A stretch of DNA of 64,000 nucleotides from Phoenix dactylifera (lineage: Eukaryota; Streptophyta; Magnoliopsida; Arecales; Arecaceae). The translations under genes and the position numbers were made by a program. The notes below the pieces were generated by a model. The model ran no database searches. It was not told the origin of the DNA and saw only the letters and a list, made by a program, of their open reading frames with translations. Location of the stretch: the NCBI RefSeq assembly GCF_009389715.1, contig NW_024068195.1:1-64000 (forward strand). Reading direction: 5' to 3'. Each line of letters starts with the position of its first letter. Position 1 is the first letter of the stretch. Below, piece after piece: positions 32,921 through 44,948 of this stretch.

Positions 32921-35900
32921 TATCCGTTTAAAATAAATATGATTATGAATTTTTTTATTAAAAAAATATCTGCATCTATTTTTGTATTTACCAAACAAAA
33001 ATGGATATGAATAGAGATAATATTAATATCCTATCTATCTATGTGATTTGCTTTCGGTTCTTGGTCTTTTGCTAAAAAATAGTAGATAATATGGTCCAAG
33101 TTGGTGTTTTTACGAAACATCTACTTCTCCCAACAAAAAGTAAAGATTTTATCGCAAAAGATTGCGGAAAAGATGCTACAAAACAAACAACTCTGCATGG
33201 TCCAAGAAGTCAGATTTAATACATTCTATCCTTTTAAAGATTAAGACATCAGTGGTATGAGTTTAACTGCTCTGACTAATTAAGATTCTTCAAGAAGTCC
33301 GAATCTAAGATCTTATCGAATGCACACTTCTAATTTGCGTATAAGCTGTATTTTGTTAGCTAGTTAGCACTAAAAAACAATTATTGGTCCTGAAAATCTA
33401 TTTTTCAATACCATTATCATTGCCATAATATTCTTCAAGTCTCGTTTCTGGTCTATCCCAATAATGATGTGTGTAATGACATTTTACCGCAATTTGGGTC
33501 GGCCATTTTTTTCTGCGCCCGTCTACGTCTCGCGAGTGGAAAAACGAGACTCAAATACTCAGTGGCCAAGTAGCCAACCTAACATTCCAAAGAAAGAAAG
33601 AAAAAAAAAAAAAACCAATTGCGAGCCGTACTTTATTGGTTTATCCTAAAATTGCATCCCAATTTTGACCTTTATTTCTCTCGGCTCGACTCTATCTCAA
33701 AGTTGGAATGACGTGCGTGGGCGGCCCTCCCATCGCTGCGTAAGCTTTAAATTTAAATAATGACCGAATGGTATGCTTACCTCCCCTAGAAACTTTACCA
33801 GCATCTGGAATTTTCGACCCTCCAGCTAAAAGTGAGGCTGGGGACACAAGTGGGGGATATATGTTATGTTGTTTTAAGGAAAAAAATAATTGAATATTGT
33901 TTAATCAAATTTGGATGGATAATGATTTAATGTTACAATTCTTAAACACTATGAGAGAATTTTTTTTACTAATTATTTTTTCTAAAAAGCTGATATCTAA
34001 ATTTATGATGTTTGAAAAGTAATTTTTGAATATTTGATTGATCATAAAAAAGTTATTTATTTTTTAAAAAATTATGTAAAATATTTAAGATATTTTTAAT
34101 TAAAAAGATCTTATTTATTCTATCTAACAGTTTAAGAGTATTTATGGACAAAAATTATCCTAATTTTTAGCTGATAGGAATTGAACCTTTTTATATCTTA
34201 TATAATTTTTTATAATATATAGAAATCTTATTTTTATAAAAAACTTTTTAAAAATTTTTTTAAATAAAATGTAAGATATTTTTTTATTTTATTGTTGGTC
34301 ATACTTTTCGTGTTTCTCTTTGTGTGGACACGATTCACATCAGATAAAACATTTGGAATATTAAATAATTAACACGTTTTTGTGACCCCGATGTTGGAAA
34401 TTTCAAAACCGGATCACTTGGACGAACAAGAAACAGTGGTTTGAATGAAAATAAAGCAGGCTACAAGACTAACGAGAATTTCTTGGCCAACTCCCTTTCA
34501 ACCTAGCCTTTCTCATTAAATGAAATTCGGGTGGCTCTTTCCAGCCTCCCTTGTCATCACTGGAAAAAAAAAAAAAAAACCTCCCTTTCAACCATGTCTG
34601 ATTGGATCATGGGTGCTGCACGGTCAACGAAAGCCTCTAATAAGCGGGAACATGGAGAAATTTCCGCTTCCATCCCTATTGGTGATTTGGTGCACTCTGC
34701 TAATGGCTTATGTCGTCTAAAGCTTTTTTAACTTTAATGTCACAAGGAGAGTAGCAGAGTCAACATAAATTTTGTATTATATAGTATATAAGAGCATGCG
34801 GAAAAGGTTTTTTTAGAAGAAAAAAATGTTTATCAGCATCAAGAATGTACGTAGGACAGTTTGGAGAAACAAGGATCGCTCAGAGGTAAACATGGAAGAG
34901 GCTGATATGCAACTTAACATGATTTTTCTAATATTTGTGTGAATATGTTGTTAAAGTATATTCCATTGAACGGGAATTGATTCCTATGCATCGGAAGCTA
35001 ATGAATCTGATGCCATGGATTTTGTTTTCATGCTAACGAGAAACGAATACCTGGCTTCAAGGGACGATGTTACTAAACCAAAATTGAGTTTCAAAAATAA
35101 AAAGCTTCCACAGTCATTACTGCTATTGTAAAAATTCATGATGATTGTGTTAGAAGGCACTGAATAGTTGCAATGGTTGTGTTATGGAAGTGTAAAAGCA
35201 CCCCTCTTGAGTTTGAAAAATCAAAAACATGAATAAGGCCTAAAACTAATGACCACAAGCATGCATTACAAATATTCAAGCATGACATTTGATATTAACA
35301 CTAGAATATGTTATGTTGTTTGTAGTCCGCACTCCATGTTTTGAATTTTGAAGCCGAAGGATTTGTGCCTTCAAGGATCATGAAGTGGATAACTAACATC
35401 AACCTTTTTTTTTTTCTCTCTTTGCCCTGTCTTGATGGCATATGTTTGCTACTTACATTGATAAAAATGTTGAGATAAAAAATATTAGTAATTTTAGAGT
35501 GCAAATTAGTTGATGTTAAGTATATCTTGAGGTTACAAGTTCTAGAGAGTAAAAAGGGATTTTTTTTTTGGAGCAAAGGAAAAAGGTCCCCCCGGCCACC
35601 ATGAACATTTTTTTTTTGTTTGGACCACACGAATAGTTAGTTGGGGGTGCAGGGCAAAGCCTATGTGGGCCGGACTAACCTAACTATTATAGGACATCAA
35701 GTTAAGTTCAAATTGATTTACTCTATTACATATATCTCTTGTAACTTAAAAAAAAAAAGAACAATTGAGTAATTTAGAGATCTCATGCATTGGAAGCTAG
35801 AGTTTGAGAGAAAATCTTGTACTTTGTAATATCTAATTTTCTATAATAAATTTTTTTTTATCATCTCTGCCTTTAGACATAGGTCAATAAATTGAACCAT

Positions 35901-38900
35901 ATAAATATTGCGTTCTTTGTTTATTTTTATTTTTATTATTCTTTTTACTTGTCGTAACAGTTAACATGGTAGGACTAACTACCATTACATACAGATGCTC
36001 TAGATTCTCCTGCTCTTATCTTGATTTCAACCATACTCCCACCCATCCTACTTATCATACCATCATTTTCACCATCATCATATCATTGATGATTTGCCAA
36101 CATTGTCGCAACCCTTACTGGCACTACTGTCATCGCCTCGACCACCATCATCATATTTATATTTTAAAAAAATAATCGACTAGACCAAACACATTTATAT
36201 TTTAAAAAATTTAGAAATAGAATAGAAACAAAATTTTTATTTTTACTTTTAAAAATAAAAAGATAAAAACGATGCCAAACGAGCATCCAAACTGGCTTTT
36301 TCTATTCCAAAGGATGCCAACGGTTTGAGTCAGGCCTAGTCTAGAAACAAGCCCGAAATTTAAACCCTAGGCTCGAGTCTGGAACAATCTGGAGGTAGGC
36401 CGGAATCTGACCCAGGGTACATGTTTAGTTTGGCTAGGCTCCAAATGGCCCATTCTCCTTTCGTCCTCGAATTCCCGGGCTGGACATGGGCCGAAAGTTA
36501 TTTGGGCTTGCGCCCAGCCTAGGTTTTTCTGGTTTCTGTGGAAGTGGTTTCTCATTTCTTGAAAGTTTAGGGGTAGGATAGATAATGAACTCCTTCTGAG
36601 ATCAGTGGAGTAGAAAGCCGGGAGGTGCATAAACTCGGTTTTCAGGGCCATTTCACAGGAGTATTGGTGTGTTAATTCAACCGTCACAGCTGTTGCTCTA
36701 GATCTTTTTGTCCATCATGTGTGACAATTTATCTCAGACTTTAATATATATGATTCTTTTTATCAATTAAACCGTCACAATTTCTTATTTTATATTTTTG
36801 AAACCAACGAAATAAATTAAAGTCTACTTTCATCAGAAATTATAATAAAACATAGAAATTAATTATACCTTCATCAGACTACTACTTTTAATTTTGATGC
36901 TAAAAGTACTTGTTTGGTCACCATTTATTAATTCAATCACATGATACCAGCTACCAAACACCCTTTGAAGATAGTCACATGATCTTTACTTCATCAATTG
37001 CTAGTGATTTTTTTTTTTTTCTGCCCTTCAACCTCTTGGGCAAGATTTCAGTTTTATTGGCTTCTCCTAATAAAAAACTTTCTTTGCCACCATTTACCAT
37101 TACACTGAAATGAATAGCCATCAACCTAAAATAATCATGAATAAGAGTTTTCTCTAAAATAAATTTTGTCAGTTACAATGAAGCTACTATTAGCCATTAT
37201 AATAGAAAATAGCAGATACTTTATTTCCTTACTTTAATATCCATAAAATAAAACATTATTTTTGAATTAACATATAAATCTACATCGATTTAAAAATTAA
37301 AGTCAATATCTTAAACATATGAATAGTATCATCAACAATATCACTTCCATGCTCGCCTCCATGTTCCACGGAGCCACCAAAGATCAAGAGATTTAAAACT
37401 AATATATCTAAGTGAATAAAAAAAATAAAAAGGATTAGATAAATGAAATATTAGATAAAGAAAAAGAGGGAAAATATGAGAAAGACCTTAGGTAGAAAGC
37501 ATATGTAGCTTAAGATTTTCTTTGACTTCTAACGTCATAGACTCTGCTTAGCTTCACCAAAAATAACACTTTCCTCTTGGTACATTACCAAAAATAGCAC
37601 TTCATTAATCCAAAACATACTTAATCCATATCATCAACAAACCCCAAGTACAACCCATTAAGAAAACCCTGTGCAAATCAAAAGTGAATATTAGAAATAT
37701 AGAAAAGAAAAAATTGAGCTCAAGTTCAAAGAGATTATGACTCACCTAATCTTCACAGAGGTCATAGATGGGGCAAATAATATGTGTAACGTGGAACGTT
37801 ATGCAGGACAAAGGGGACTAGAAATCATTGTAACGAAAGTCATAGATTTTAAGGGTAGTGATATTTTAACCATGGGTAGCAAAGGCAAGGACTTGATAGC
37901 ACTGCAAGTTAGATAGCTCCAAGAGGTCACTGAGTGGTACTACCAGGTTTTTGTTCTTCTTACTTATTTGCATGCTGATCTCGTTCGCCACCGCCATCTA
38001 ATTGTCTCTCTCTCTAAACTCATATTTCATTTTCTTGACCGATCTCTTGGCCAATGCTTGTTCTTGGATAATTTATTAGCTATATAGATGGGAATAAACA
38101 GGGTAATGTCACTACAAATAGCTAAGAATCATGGCTATGACAGAAGATCCTTTCATATGTACGATGGTACAAATAGTTCTTCCATCAATTGTATAATTGG
38201 CTCCACTATTAATCAGATGAAACATATTAGCCTATAAAATAGATGTCATTCATTAGCCAATCAAAGATGGAAATCATTCACCAATTACACAGCAGAACTC
38301 AACTTAATTTTGTCATTAAATAAAATAACATATATAATAAAGTTCAAGTGTATATTAAATATTTTCATGAGGATGTTCAAGGCTTGAAGTATATATTTTT
38401 AGGAGTCCTAAGGGATAGAAACTAAAAACACCACCACCAAACACAATAGCAGGGGACAAAAAAGAGGAAATATACCTGAATCAACATCCATCCCTGCCTT
38501 TATTTTCTGTAGGTGCAAATATTACTTGCATTTATAATAACTTTTCGTTGGTGCATAACCAAAACGCTGCTATATACATTTCCAAACGTCATCCATCCAA
38601 TTACAATATTTCTCTAGTCATTTCCAGGGTATGAACGCAAATTTTTTGATATAACTGTGCAGAATAGCTAGTAGTCTGCATTCTAAGTTAACACGGATGC
38701 AACTTCAGCATTCTATATGCGAAACTGCCAATATTTGACCAAAACACACATGACAGCAAGTCAGTTGACCTAAATTACAAAATAAGGTCATACTAAACAT
38801 AGACCTACGGATGTACGAGAAAAACAAAGTCATGCAGATTGCGCCAAATTACAATTTAGATCAAACCATTCAACCTTATGATAAAAAGGTTATCTATTTA

Positions 38901-39585
38901 GAGTTGCTGCCTGAACTGAAATATTCAATATGTTTATCTCGAGGGTATCAAATCAAGAATGCCCGCCCATGCATCATCTGCTTAAAATTACAGGCATAGA
39001 CTTGCACCTACACATGTTTTTGAGTCATTTTTTCCATGCAGACTTCTTTAGGATTAGACCGCATTTGCAAATTAAGAAATAAGCTGAAAAGGAAAACCCA
39101 AAAGCTTGGCACACAGATTTCATCAGTTGTCTCAGTTGCAAAACAGAACCCATATATTTCTAATTTGTGTCTCAGTGCAAACAAGTACATAAGATATCTC
39201 AAACATTATAAGTGCAGTGAACAGATATTCCCAAATTGCCACTCAATACAAAGTGCACTAGACACAGGACTACACTAATAGCTTAACAAACTAAAAACAA
39301 ACAAGGAGGGGGAAAGAAGCTTGACAAGTACATCCTATTACATCTGGAAGAGTCCAGAATGAAGGTAAGTGAAAGCTATGCTCCGATATAAAGACAATTA
39401 AAGAATCCTAAGAGCAAAAATCTAAATATTATTTTTTCTGAGTGCCAAAACTACAACAGCCCAATGAAGATGATAGAAACTGATATCCCTATTCATAGGT
39501 AGAGTATATTTTTCACTTTTCATCATGTCTCCAGTTGTACTCTTGGGGATGAGAAAGCACCTTGTTGTGGAACAGTGGAAGTAGC
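32918..39585. other. Long AT-rich intergenic stretch, no gene seen
   Basis: All ORFs are short and lack family signatures. Poly(A)/poly(T) tracts are frequent. A patch at about 36.3-36.5 kb rich in GGCC/GGGC words (AGCCTAGGC, GGCCGAAAG) looks like an old repeat. The last 600 bp (about 39.0-39.58 kb) should include the 3' UTR of the TM9 gene. Confidence 0.5.
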
Positions 39586-41589
39586 TCAATCTAATTTCAC
39601 CGAGGAGAAGAGATAATGCACGAACCAAAATGAAGAAATGAATCCAATGGTGCCGGTTGCAAGCATGATAGCAATAACCATGAAGAGCGAGTAACCAAGG
39701 TAGAGAGTGGCAGATACAGGCCCACTTAAACTCTTAAGATCAAACACAAGATAGTTCACCGAGTACAAGAAGATATATATAGCCACTGATCCTGATGAGA
39801 AGAAGGATTTCCACCACCACTTCCAATCCTCCACACAGAGATGCATGTAAGTGAGGACCAATGAAACCTCGGCACACACAACCACAAGGAGAATCAACAC
39901 AATAAAGAGAAAGCCGAAGACATAATAGACTCGACCCATCCAAATGCTAGACATTATGAAGAAGAGCTCAATAAAAAGGGTGCCGAACGGCAGGGTCCCA
40001 GCACCTAGAACCAGCAACCATGAGGGGTATTTTTGTGGAGGAATCTCGCGTGGGATCTGATTAGTTCTCACTGGGTACTCAATGTGGGGAGCTTTGGCCC
40101 CGAGGAATCCACCCACAAGCGTAAGAGGGACAGAGATGCAGAACCAAAGCAAGAGCAGCACGACAAACAAAGAAATAGGGATGGCCCCTGTGCTATGGCT
40201 ACCCCACAAGAGGAAGTTTAGCATGGTCAGGATCAAGAAGGCAATACCAGGAAAGAAGCAAGAAACACGCCATGAAACTGAAACCCATCCAGAATGATCC
40301 CCACATCTGATAGTCTTCCAAATCCTAACAGCAACATAACCAGCAGCAATTCCGAGAACCATGTAGGAGAACAGCATACCAGTGATAAGAGTACCCCGAG
40401 AAGCAGGGGACATGAACCCAAGCGCGGCAAACAAGATGGTCACCACTGCCATGCCAAGAATCTGAACTCCGTCTCCCACCATCACACAGAGCAGCTGTGG
40501 ATGGCTTGGAGCCCTGAAAACATCCCCTACCACAAGCTTCCATCCTGAGAGTTCCTCGTTCATCTGCGCCTGAGCCTCCTTGTCAAGCTCTTCATATCGG
40601 GTCAAATCCCTCCGGACAGTCCTCAAGAAGATAACAAGAACAATTCCAGCAAGGAAGGCAATGACCATGAGCGAATTGAGGATCGAGAACCAGTGAACCT
40701 TGGCTCCCTCCATCTTCAAGTAAGCATCCCATCGAGATGGCCACTTGATATCACTCTCCACAAAGGAGACCTCATAGGTGAAAACAACAGGCTGATTTTC
40801 TTTAATGGCCATGCCCACCGTCGTGGGATCGCACTGAATCTTTGCTGGGTACTTGTCGTACATCTTTAGATTCTTGATGGACTCTGAGTCATGCTGGAAA
40901 CTGCAAGGGACGACTTCAAACCCTACCACCATCCATCCAGGAGAGCCGGAACCAGACTTGTCCAAGGTTGGGATCGCATCAGAGGCATCCCCAGCGCCCA
41001 TCACCTTCGCCACATTGGTTTCCTCGTATTTGTGCACCAAGACTTTGAGCCTTAGGTGGTTGAACACATAGTAGGTGTCGGCGGCCCGGATCCCCACCGG
41101 GTACCCAGTCCACCGGAGAACGTATTCACCCTTCTTGGTATACCGGATCGCCGGAAGGTTATCAAGAATCAGATTCACCTGATACATCTCATCAATCCTC
41201 TTCTTGAGGAGATTGAAGTCTTGGGTGGACAAAGGACCGGTTCGGCAGAGGAGGATGTCGGACTCGTTGGTGAACATCTTGAAGCGGTAGGGGGAGTTCT
41301 CGATGCGGTCGCCCATGAGGAGCTCGCCGAGGTTCTCGGCGCTGTCCTTGATGCCTTCTTGGGGCTTACAGAAGGGGAGGCTGTAATAGCCGAAGGGGAT
41401 CTCGGTGTCGATGGAGGTGAGCGAGTTCACCTTCACCGACAGGGTGTCGCCCGCCAGGTACTTGTGTGGGTAGCTCCCGGGGAGGTAAAACCCTTCTCCG
41501 GACGGGAAAACCAGTAAGGACAACAAGATCCAGAGCCTAAATCTCGAGAAGAAGACCATCTTGGCCCCGGATCTCGAAGCAAAACCCAT
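39586..41589 (-). CDS. Transmembrane 9 superfamily (nonaspanin) protein, TMN11/TMN12 type
   Basis: One intact exon encodes 667 aa, the normal size for plant TMN proteins. The ATG at 41589 (MGFASRSGAKM) or the in-frame ATG eleven codons on could start it. A hydrophobic signal segment (about 15-33) is followed by a lumenal domain (FYLPGSYPHKY, then SAENLGELLMGDRIENSPY, then WTGYPVG and GFEVVPCS). Nine membrane spans run from about residue 300 (VHWFSILNSLMVI), with RDLTRYEELDKEAQAQMNEE, GFMSPASRG, PREIPPQKYPSWLLVLG and CVEDWKWWWKSFF. The C-terminus SVKLD carries the KxD/E COPI-binding Golgi-retention motif. Such proteins work in Golgi and endosomal membranes. An intron interrupts only the 5' leader (41601-41794). 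Confidence 0.95.
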   Translation of the reverse strand: MGFASRSGAKMVFFSRFRLWILLSLLVFPSGEGFYLPGSYPHKYLAGDTLSVKVNSLTSIDTEIPFGYYSLPFCKPQEGIKDSAENLGELLMGDRIENSPYRFKMFTNESDILLCRTGPLSTQDFNLLKKRIDEMYQVNLILDNLPAIRYTKKGEYVLRWTGYPVGIRAADTYYVFNHLRLKVLVHKYEETNVAKVMGAGDASDAIPTLDKSGSGSPGWMVVGFEVVPCSFQHDSESIKNLKMYDKYPAKIQCDPTTVGMAIKENQPVVFTYEVSFVESDIKWPSRWDAYLKMEGAKVHWFSILNSLMVIAFLAGIVLVIFLRTVRRDLTRYEELDKEAQAQMNEELSGWKLVVGDVFRAPSHPQLLCVMVGDGVQILGMAVVTILFAALGFMSPASRGTLITGMLFSYMVLGIAAGYVAVRIWKTIRCGDHSGWVSVSWRVSCFFPGIAFLILTMLNFLLWGSHSTGAIPISLFVVLLLLWFCISVPLTLVGGFLGAKAPHIEYPVRTNQIPREIPPQKYPSWLLVLGAGTLPFGTLFIELFFIMSSIWMGRVYYVFGFLFIVLILLVVVCAEVSLVLTYMHLCVEDWKWWWKSFFSSGSVAIYIFLYSVNYLVFDLKSLSGPVSATLYLGYSLFMVIAIMLATGTIGFISSFWFVHYLFSSVKLD

Positions 41590-41600
41590 TCTCCCCAGAT

Positions 41601-41794
41601 CTGGAACGAAATTAAATCAAAGATCGATCAAATGATGCCAGATCTTAGGGTTTTGCTATGAACAATTCGCCGGAGCAGTATAAACTTTGTTTGGAAGCAA
41701 GAATTCGACGAAAAGAAACAAGAAATTGGAATCAAACCGGAAATTGGAATCAAACCGAGTAGGACATGGATCCATGAAGAAGAAAATAACTGAC
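41601..41794 (-). other. 5'-leader intron of the TM9 gene
   Basis: The donor CAAAG/gtcagt at 41795/41794 and acceptor gttccag/ATCTGG at 41601/41600 bound a 194-nt T-rich stretch between a CT-rich first leader exon (from about 41880) and the ATG. Leader introns are common in plant TMN genes. Confidence 0.6.
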
Positions 41795-41903
41795 CTTTGA
41801 CGAAGCCCCTTCGCTCGGAGCTCTTGGCAATGGGGGAGAACGAGAATTGGGGGTGAGTCCGAGATCGGAGAAGAGCAGGCCCGGGGAAGGCCTATGGGCG
41901 AGC

Positions 41904-41911
41904 GTTTTATA
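41904..41911 (-). promoter_or_regulatory. TATA box of the TM9 gene
   Basis: On the minus strand CTATAAAACG precedes the CT-rich leader and lies about 315 bp before the ATG, in line with the leader intron. Confidence 0.6.
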
Positions 41912-42279
41912 GCGCCTGGCGGTTCAGGGTTTGGAGGCTTTGGCTTGTAAAATTCCGATACTACCCCTATTCCCCGGAGTGCCCTTGGCGGGTCGGCTTT
42001 TTGCTTCCGGAGAACCGGAAGGGTTCTGAGCACGTGCGGTTCGACAGCGGAAAGCTTGGTAGGTCCGAGAGAAGATTCCACGGTCCGGACCGGAGGCGGT
42101 TCGATTGGAGCTTGGATTATGGAAGAAATGGACCCGGTCCACGGTTTAAAAAGAGGGTACTGGGAATGTCGGTCGTGCTTGGATTCCAGCTAAGAAGTTC
42201 AGTTAAGCCGGCACTAAAGAGAATTCCCCGGTTAGAAAGGTCCAGGGCCCAGTTAAAAGTTTGAAACTTATGCCATGAT

Positions 42280-44948
42280 GACCTACTTGAATGTAAGTAA
42301 TAAGTAAGTATTAAAGGTTTTAAACCTATTTATTTTATTCTTTTCAAAACCAGTCACTTATTTAAGCATATGAAGTGAACTACTTTCTTTAAGATACCAT
42401 TTCATGAGGTAGTTTCTCATTATGGGATGAGAAACTATTATGAAGAGTTTCTAGAGCAAGAAAGGAAAGGATCTCAGAAAGTTTGGAAGTAGTTTCAAAT
42501 ATATAGAAAACTTTTCATAAGGAAGTTGATGAAAAGCTTGTCCCTAATTTCATTTTTTTACAATTATAGCTAAATTATAAAGCTAACTTAGTTGCATAGA
42601 GCATATCTTACATTATAATAATCATTCATGATAACTATATTTAGTATTGATATATTTTTTTCCCTCCTGCATGCACTTATACCATCAGGTGACCAAGAGA
42701 CATTTGCTACATTATATCACTGGTGGCAAAACAATTTTAATGTATCTATCAAGCATGAAATCTTCCACTTTTACTTGCAAATAAAACATGAGTCATATTG
42801 AACATGCAAGAAAAATAGACAGATCCACCAAGTCCTAGGCCCTTAGTCAGGCTTCATAATAGTTCCTGTATTAAAATGATATTGGTGATAGATGCCCTTG
42901 TACATGATTGCCCCTCCCCATCACCTTCTCTTTCTCTCTCTCTCTCCCATTCTCTGTCCCTCTCCTTGTCGGTTCATGGTTGGTTTACCAACTTGATATT
43001 TTTGTTTTATTTTTTGCATATATTTTTGGGGGTGGTGGGTGGGGGACAGGGGGAGGGAGTTGAAGAAGGGCCTTGATTTAATTGAAAAAAAAAGGTGACC
43101 TTCTTAAATCTTTCATCTTCACGGATATGAAGAAACCGGCAATCAAATTTCCCTAATATTTATTTCTTCTACATAAAAACATTCTTAACTTTATATATAA
43201 TTTTTAACAGTTTTTTTGCATGAATCCTTGTCTATTATATCTATATGCCAAAGTGTATTTATGAGTTTCTTTTTTTTAAGATATTGTTACCCTGGTATTA
43301 TGTTCACTGCATTGGTTTGATAGGATTAAAGTAAAATCAACTCATCCATCTAAATTGTTTTTCCCTAATCTTATATAATATTTTAAAATATTGAAGGATT
43401 CGTGCTTATATATCCAATTAATATATGTGTGTGTATGTATTTTCATTTTTATAGATAGCCAATAAATATGCTTTTTTAAATTAAAAATTTGAAGAGACAA
43501 ATGATATAGCAATATTATTATTTCTTTGAAGAATCATCTATCCTATAGGGGTAAATTTATAGATTCCATATTTCTAGACAACATTTGAGTTTCTAGAATG
43601 CCATAAGAACTAGATTTCTAGAAAGTGATCGAAGCATTTTAGTTTTTTTTAAGAAACATATTAATATATAAGTACTTTATGAAAAATATATGTCATTGCT
43701 AGTATCCAAACTACGGAGTTGAGATTAGTAAATGACTGAAATGAAGAGTTATGGTAAATATAAAAGCTCCAAACTTGGAAATAGAGCCGGAGAATTGTAT
43801 GAAGTAGTTGATGTCAAATAAACTTGAGTTCGGGTAAAACGACACCTAGCTAACATGAAAGCAAAAAAAAAATGCTGAAGTTTGTCCATCAATGGATCCT
43901 CCAATGTCTAAGTCAACTGGATTATAGAAAAATAAGGGAGATTTGAGAGAAAAACATTGTTTCAAAGAAAAAAATGATGAGAAAAACATACTTGAAAGTT
44001 CTCTGAATCCTATGTTGTACACGTGGTGTCAACCTGCAGTAATGACCAAGCCAACATAACCACCCTAAGATCGTGGCTATATTTTTAGTAGGCATTATTG
44101 TTTTCAAATATACTTCAATGAGAGAGATGACATTACTTCAAATATACTTCAAATATACTTCATCCGACCCATCGGCCAATATCGAGGTAATGTTTACTTT
44201 GGACATTATTGAGATTAAGATGACATCTCGGATCAACAAATATTCGCCATATCAAAATGTATGGTCAATAAAAATATTATTCAAACAGGCAACTATACCC
44301 TTTGTCAACCTTTGAAGTATTAAAATTTCATTCTTAATCGTTTTAAATGGAGTCAAAACTTTGCCTCGGAAGTTCAGCCGATCACCACCAAAGTAATGAA
44401 ACACTTGATAGGTGCCGTCATACCAAACTCGAGCCTTTGACTTTTGACAGCTATTGGCGGTAAATTGGGCCAAACACGGATGAACGCAGACTTCACTAAT
44501 ACAGGACACGAGCACTTCCTATCCCCACCCAAATTCTTAATGGCTGAGATGCATGTAAAGAATCTCATGAAAAAGTAGACTGGTAGTACTCATAGAACGA
44601 TGATTATATACGTAGCCGGATGAACATGGCATCATCTGCTGATTGGCTGCAGGTGGAATCGGAGACTTTCTGCAGCTAAGAAATGTATAGGACAACAGGA
44701 AAAAAAAAAAAGACAAACCAAAAAGATTAACCACCCACAAATGTATCCTAAAAATTTTGCTGTATCCTCTCTCAGGCTCGAAGAAAGCTAAAAGAAGAAT
44801 TCGCTGTCAATATTCGACGAGAGGAAGTAATTATCTTATCATTATTCAAAAACGAATGCCGCCTCAGCTGAAATAGATATCAAAACCATTATTAATAACA
44901 AAACCACCTTATCAAGACCCCAACTTCTGCTCCAAATAGGAATACCTT
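42280..44948. other. Intergenic DNA, no gene seen
   Basis: AT-rich with a (TC)n patch at about 42929-42965 and a G-rich patch at 43029-43065. A short direct repeat CTTCAAATATACTTCAAATATACTTC lies at about 44134-44161. The last 250 bp are the likely 3' UTR of the uS15 gene. Confidence 0.5.

Noticed and set aside
36367-36687. Minus-strand 106-codon ORF
   Set aside because: It lies over a degraded GGCC-rich repeat patch and shows no domain or splice support.
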